The position numbers were made by a program, and so were the translations under genes. From Bacillota bacterium (GTDB lineage: Bacteria > Bacillota > Clostridia > Acetivibrionales > Acetivibrionaceae), in contig JAEWSG010000244.1 in NCBI GenBank assembly GCA_023398495.1, positions 16,694 through 80,693 of the forward strand: a stretch of 64,000 nt of DNA, written 5' to 3'. Positions within the stretch are counted from its first letter, which is position 1. The number at the start of each line of letters is the position of its first letter. A model generated the notes under the pieces. That model saw nothing but the letters and a program-made list of their open reading frames with translations. It made no database searches and was not told the DNA's origin. Of this stretch, positions 63,880 through 64,000 are shown one piece after another.

Positions 63880-63911
63880 CAAAGCCTTATGGCATAAACC
63901 ATAAGGCTTTG
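63880..63911 (-). terminator. Terminator of the rRNA operon
   Basis: Perfect 13-base arms CAAAGCCTTATGG / CCATAAGGCTTTG with a 6-base loop, followed on the minus strand by TTTTATG. It lies 9 bases beyond the 5S rRNA 3' end. Confidence 0.85.
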
Positions 63912-63920
63912 ATATAAATC

Positions 63921-64000
63921 TGGCAGCGACTTACTTTCCCGGGACGTCTCCATCCAAGTATCATCAGCACTGAGAAGCTTAACTACCGTGTTCGGAATGG
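63921..64000 (-). rRNA. rrf: 5S ribosomal RNA, 3' part (cut by window end)
   Basis: The complement of the last 80 bases reads as the 5S rRNA 3' two-thirds: CCATTCCGAACACGG, GTTAAGC, then GGGAAAGTAAGTCGCTGCC at the 3' end. The 5' end, and presumably 23S and 16S genes, lie to the right. Confidence 0.95.

Overview
The window is a low-GC, spore-forming Firmicute chromosome, most likely a clostridium. The evidence is a WalRK operon, an alpha/beta-type small acid-soluble spore protein, a cwlJ-gerQ germination pair, a Spo0E-like phosphatase, and SLH-domain surface proteins, one with a Thr/Pro linker of the kind common in cellulolytic clostridia (Acetivibrio/Ruminiclostridium relatives). That last placement is an impression, not a proof.

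Region 1 (1-5971) is the right end of an integrative element inserted at the 3' end of a tRNA-Ser(GGA) gene. It holds the end of a DUF4261-like gene, a three-gene operon (alpha/beta hydrolase, multi-TM histidine kinase, response regulator whose output domain is an XRE/Cro-type HTH), a roughly 350-nt stem-rich non-coding stretch, a 58-residue excisionase and a tyrosine integrase. Two palindromes sharing the core AGCAARTATAAYTTGCT lie on the promoter of the signalling operon and at the likely start of the RNA-xis-int transcript. They suggest that the response regulator ties a signal to control of the element. This is the most novel-looking system in the window.

Region 2 (5971-20250) is mostly housekeeping: tRNA-Ser, an RsiV/DUF3298-like lipoprotein, a LacI-family regulator, a YtrA-like GntR regulator with an ABC exporter and a perfect operator palindrome, then the minus-strand wal operon (walR, walK, a secreted protein, yycH, yycI, murA, walJ, rlmH), and a short Spo0E-like gene.

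Region 3 (20260-45334) is a 25-kb minus-strand surface-polysaccharide locus. It starts at a promoter overlapped by TGTTCA/TGAACA inverted repeats and begins with a chain-length regulator, a MarR-like regulator and a giant TPR-fused Wzy/ligase. It encodes a PglF/E/D/C-type set (UDP-diNAc-bacillosamine and priming of the lipid carrier), a WbpA/B/D/E/I-type set (UDP-2,3-diacetamido-hexuronic acid), glycosyltransferases, a MurJ/Wzx-like flippase, a second Wzy-like protein, a WbpG-like amidotransferase and an asparagine-synthase-like protein. One acyltransferase gene is broken.

Region 4 (45380-56632) is cell surface and spore: two paralogous SLH proteins of 1045 and about 1392 residues flank the spore genes (SASP, cwlJ, gerQ), a CBS protein and a membrane-anchored lipase-like protein.

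Region 5 (56633-64000) has an AAA/PD-(D/E)XK protein, the nadA-nadB-nadC operon with DnaA-box-like repeats downstream, an agrB-type protease gene without a recognisable agrD, and the 3' end of a 5S rRNA gene from an rRNA operon lying to the right. No CRISPR array or insertion sequence was seen.
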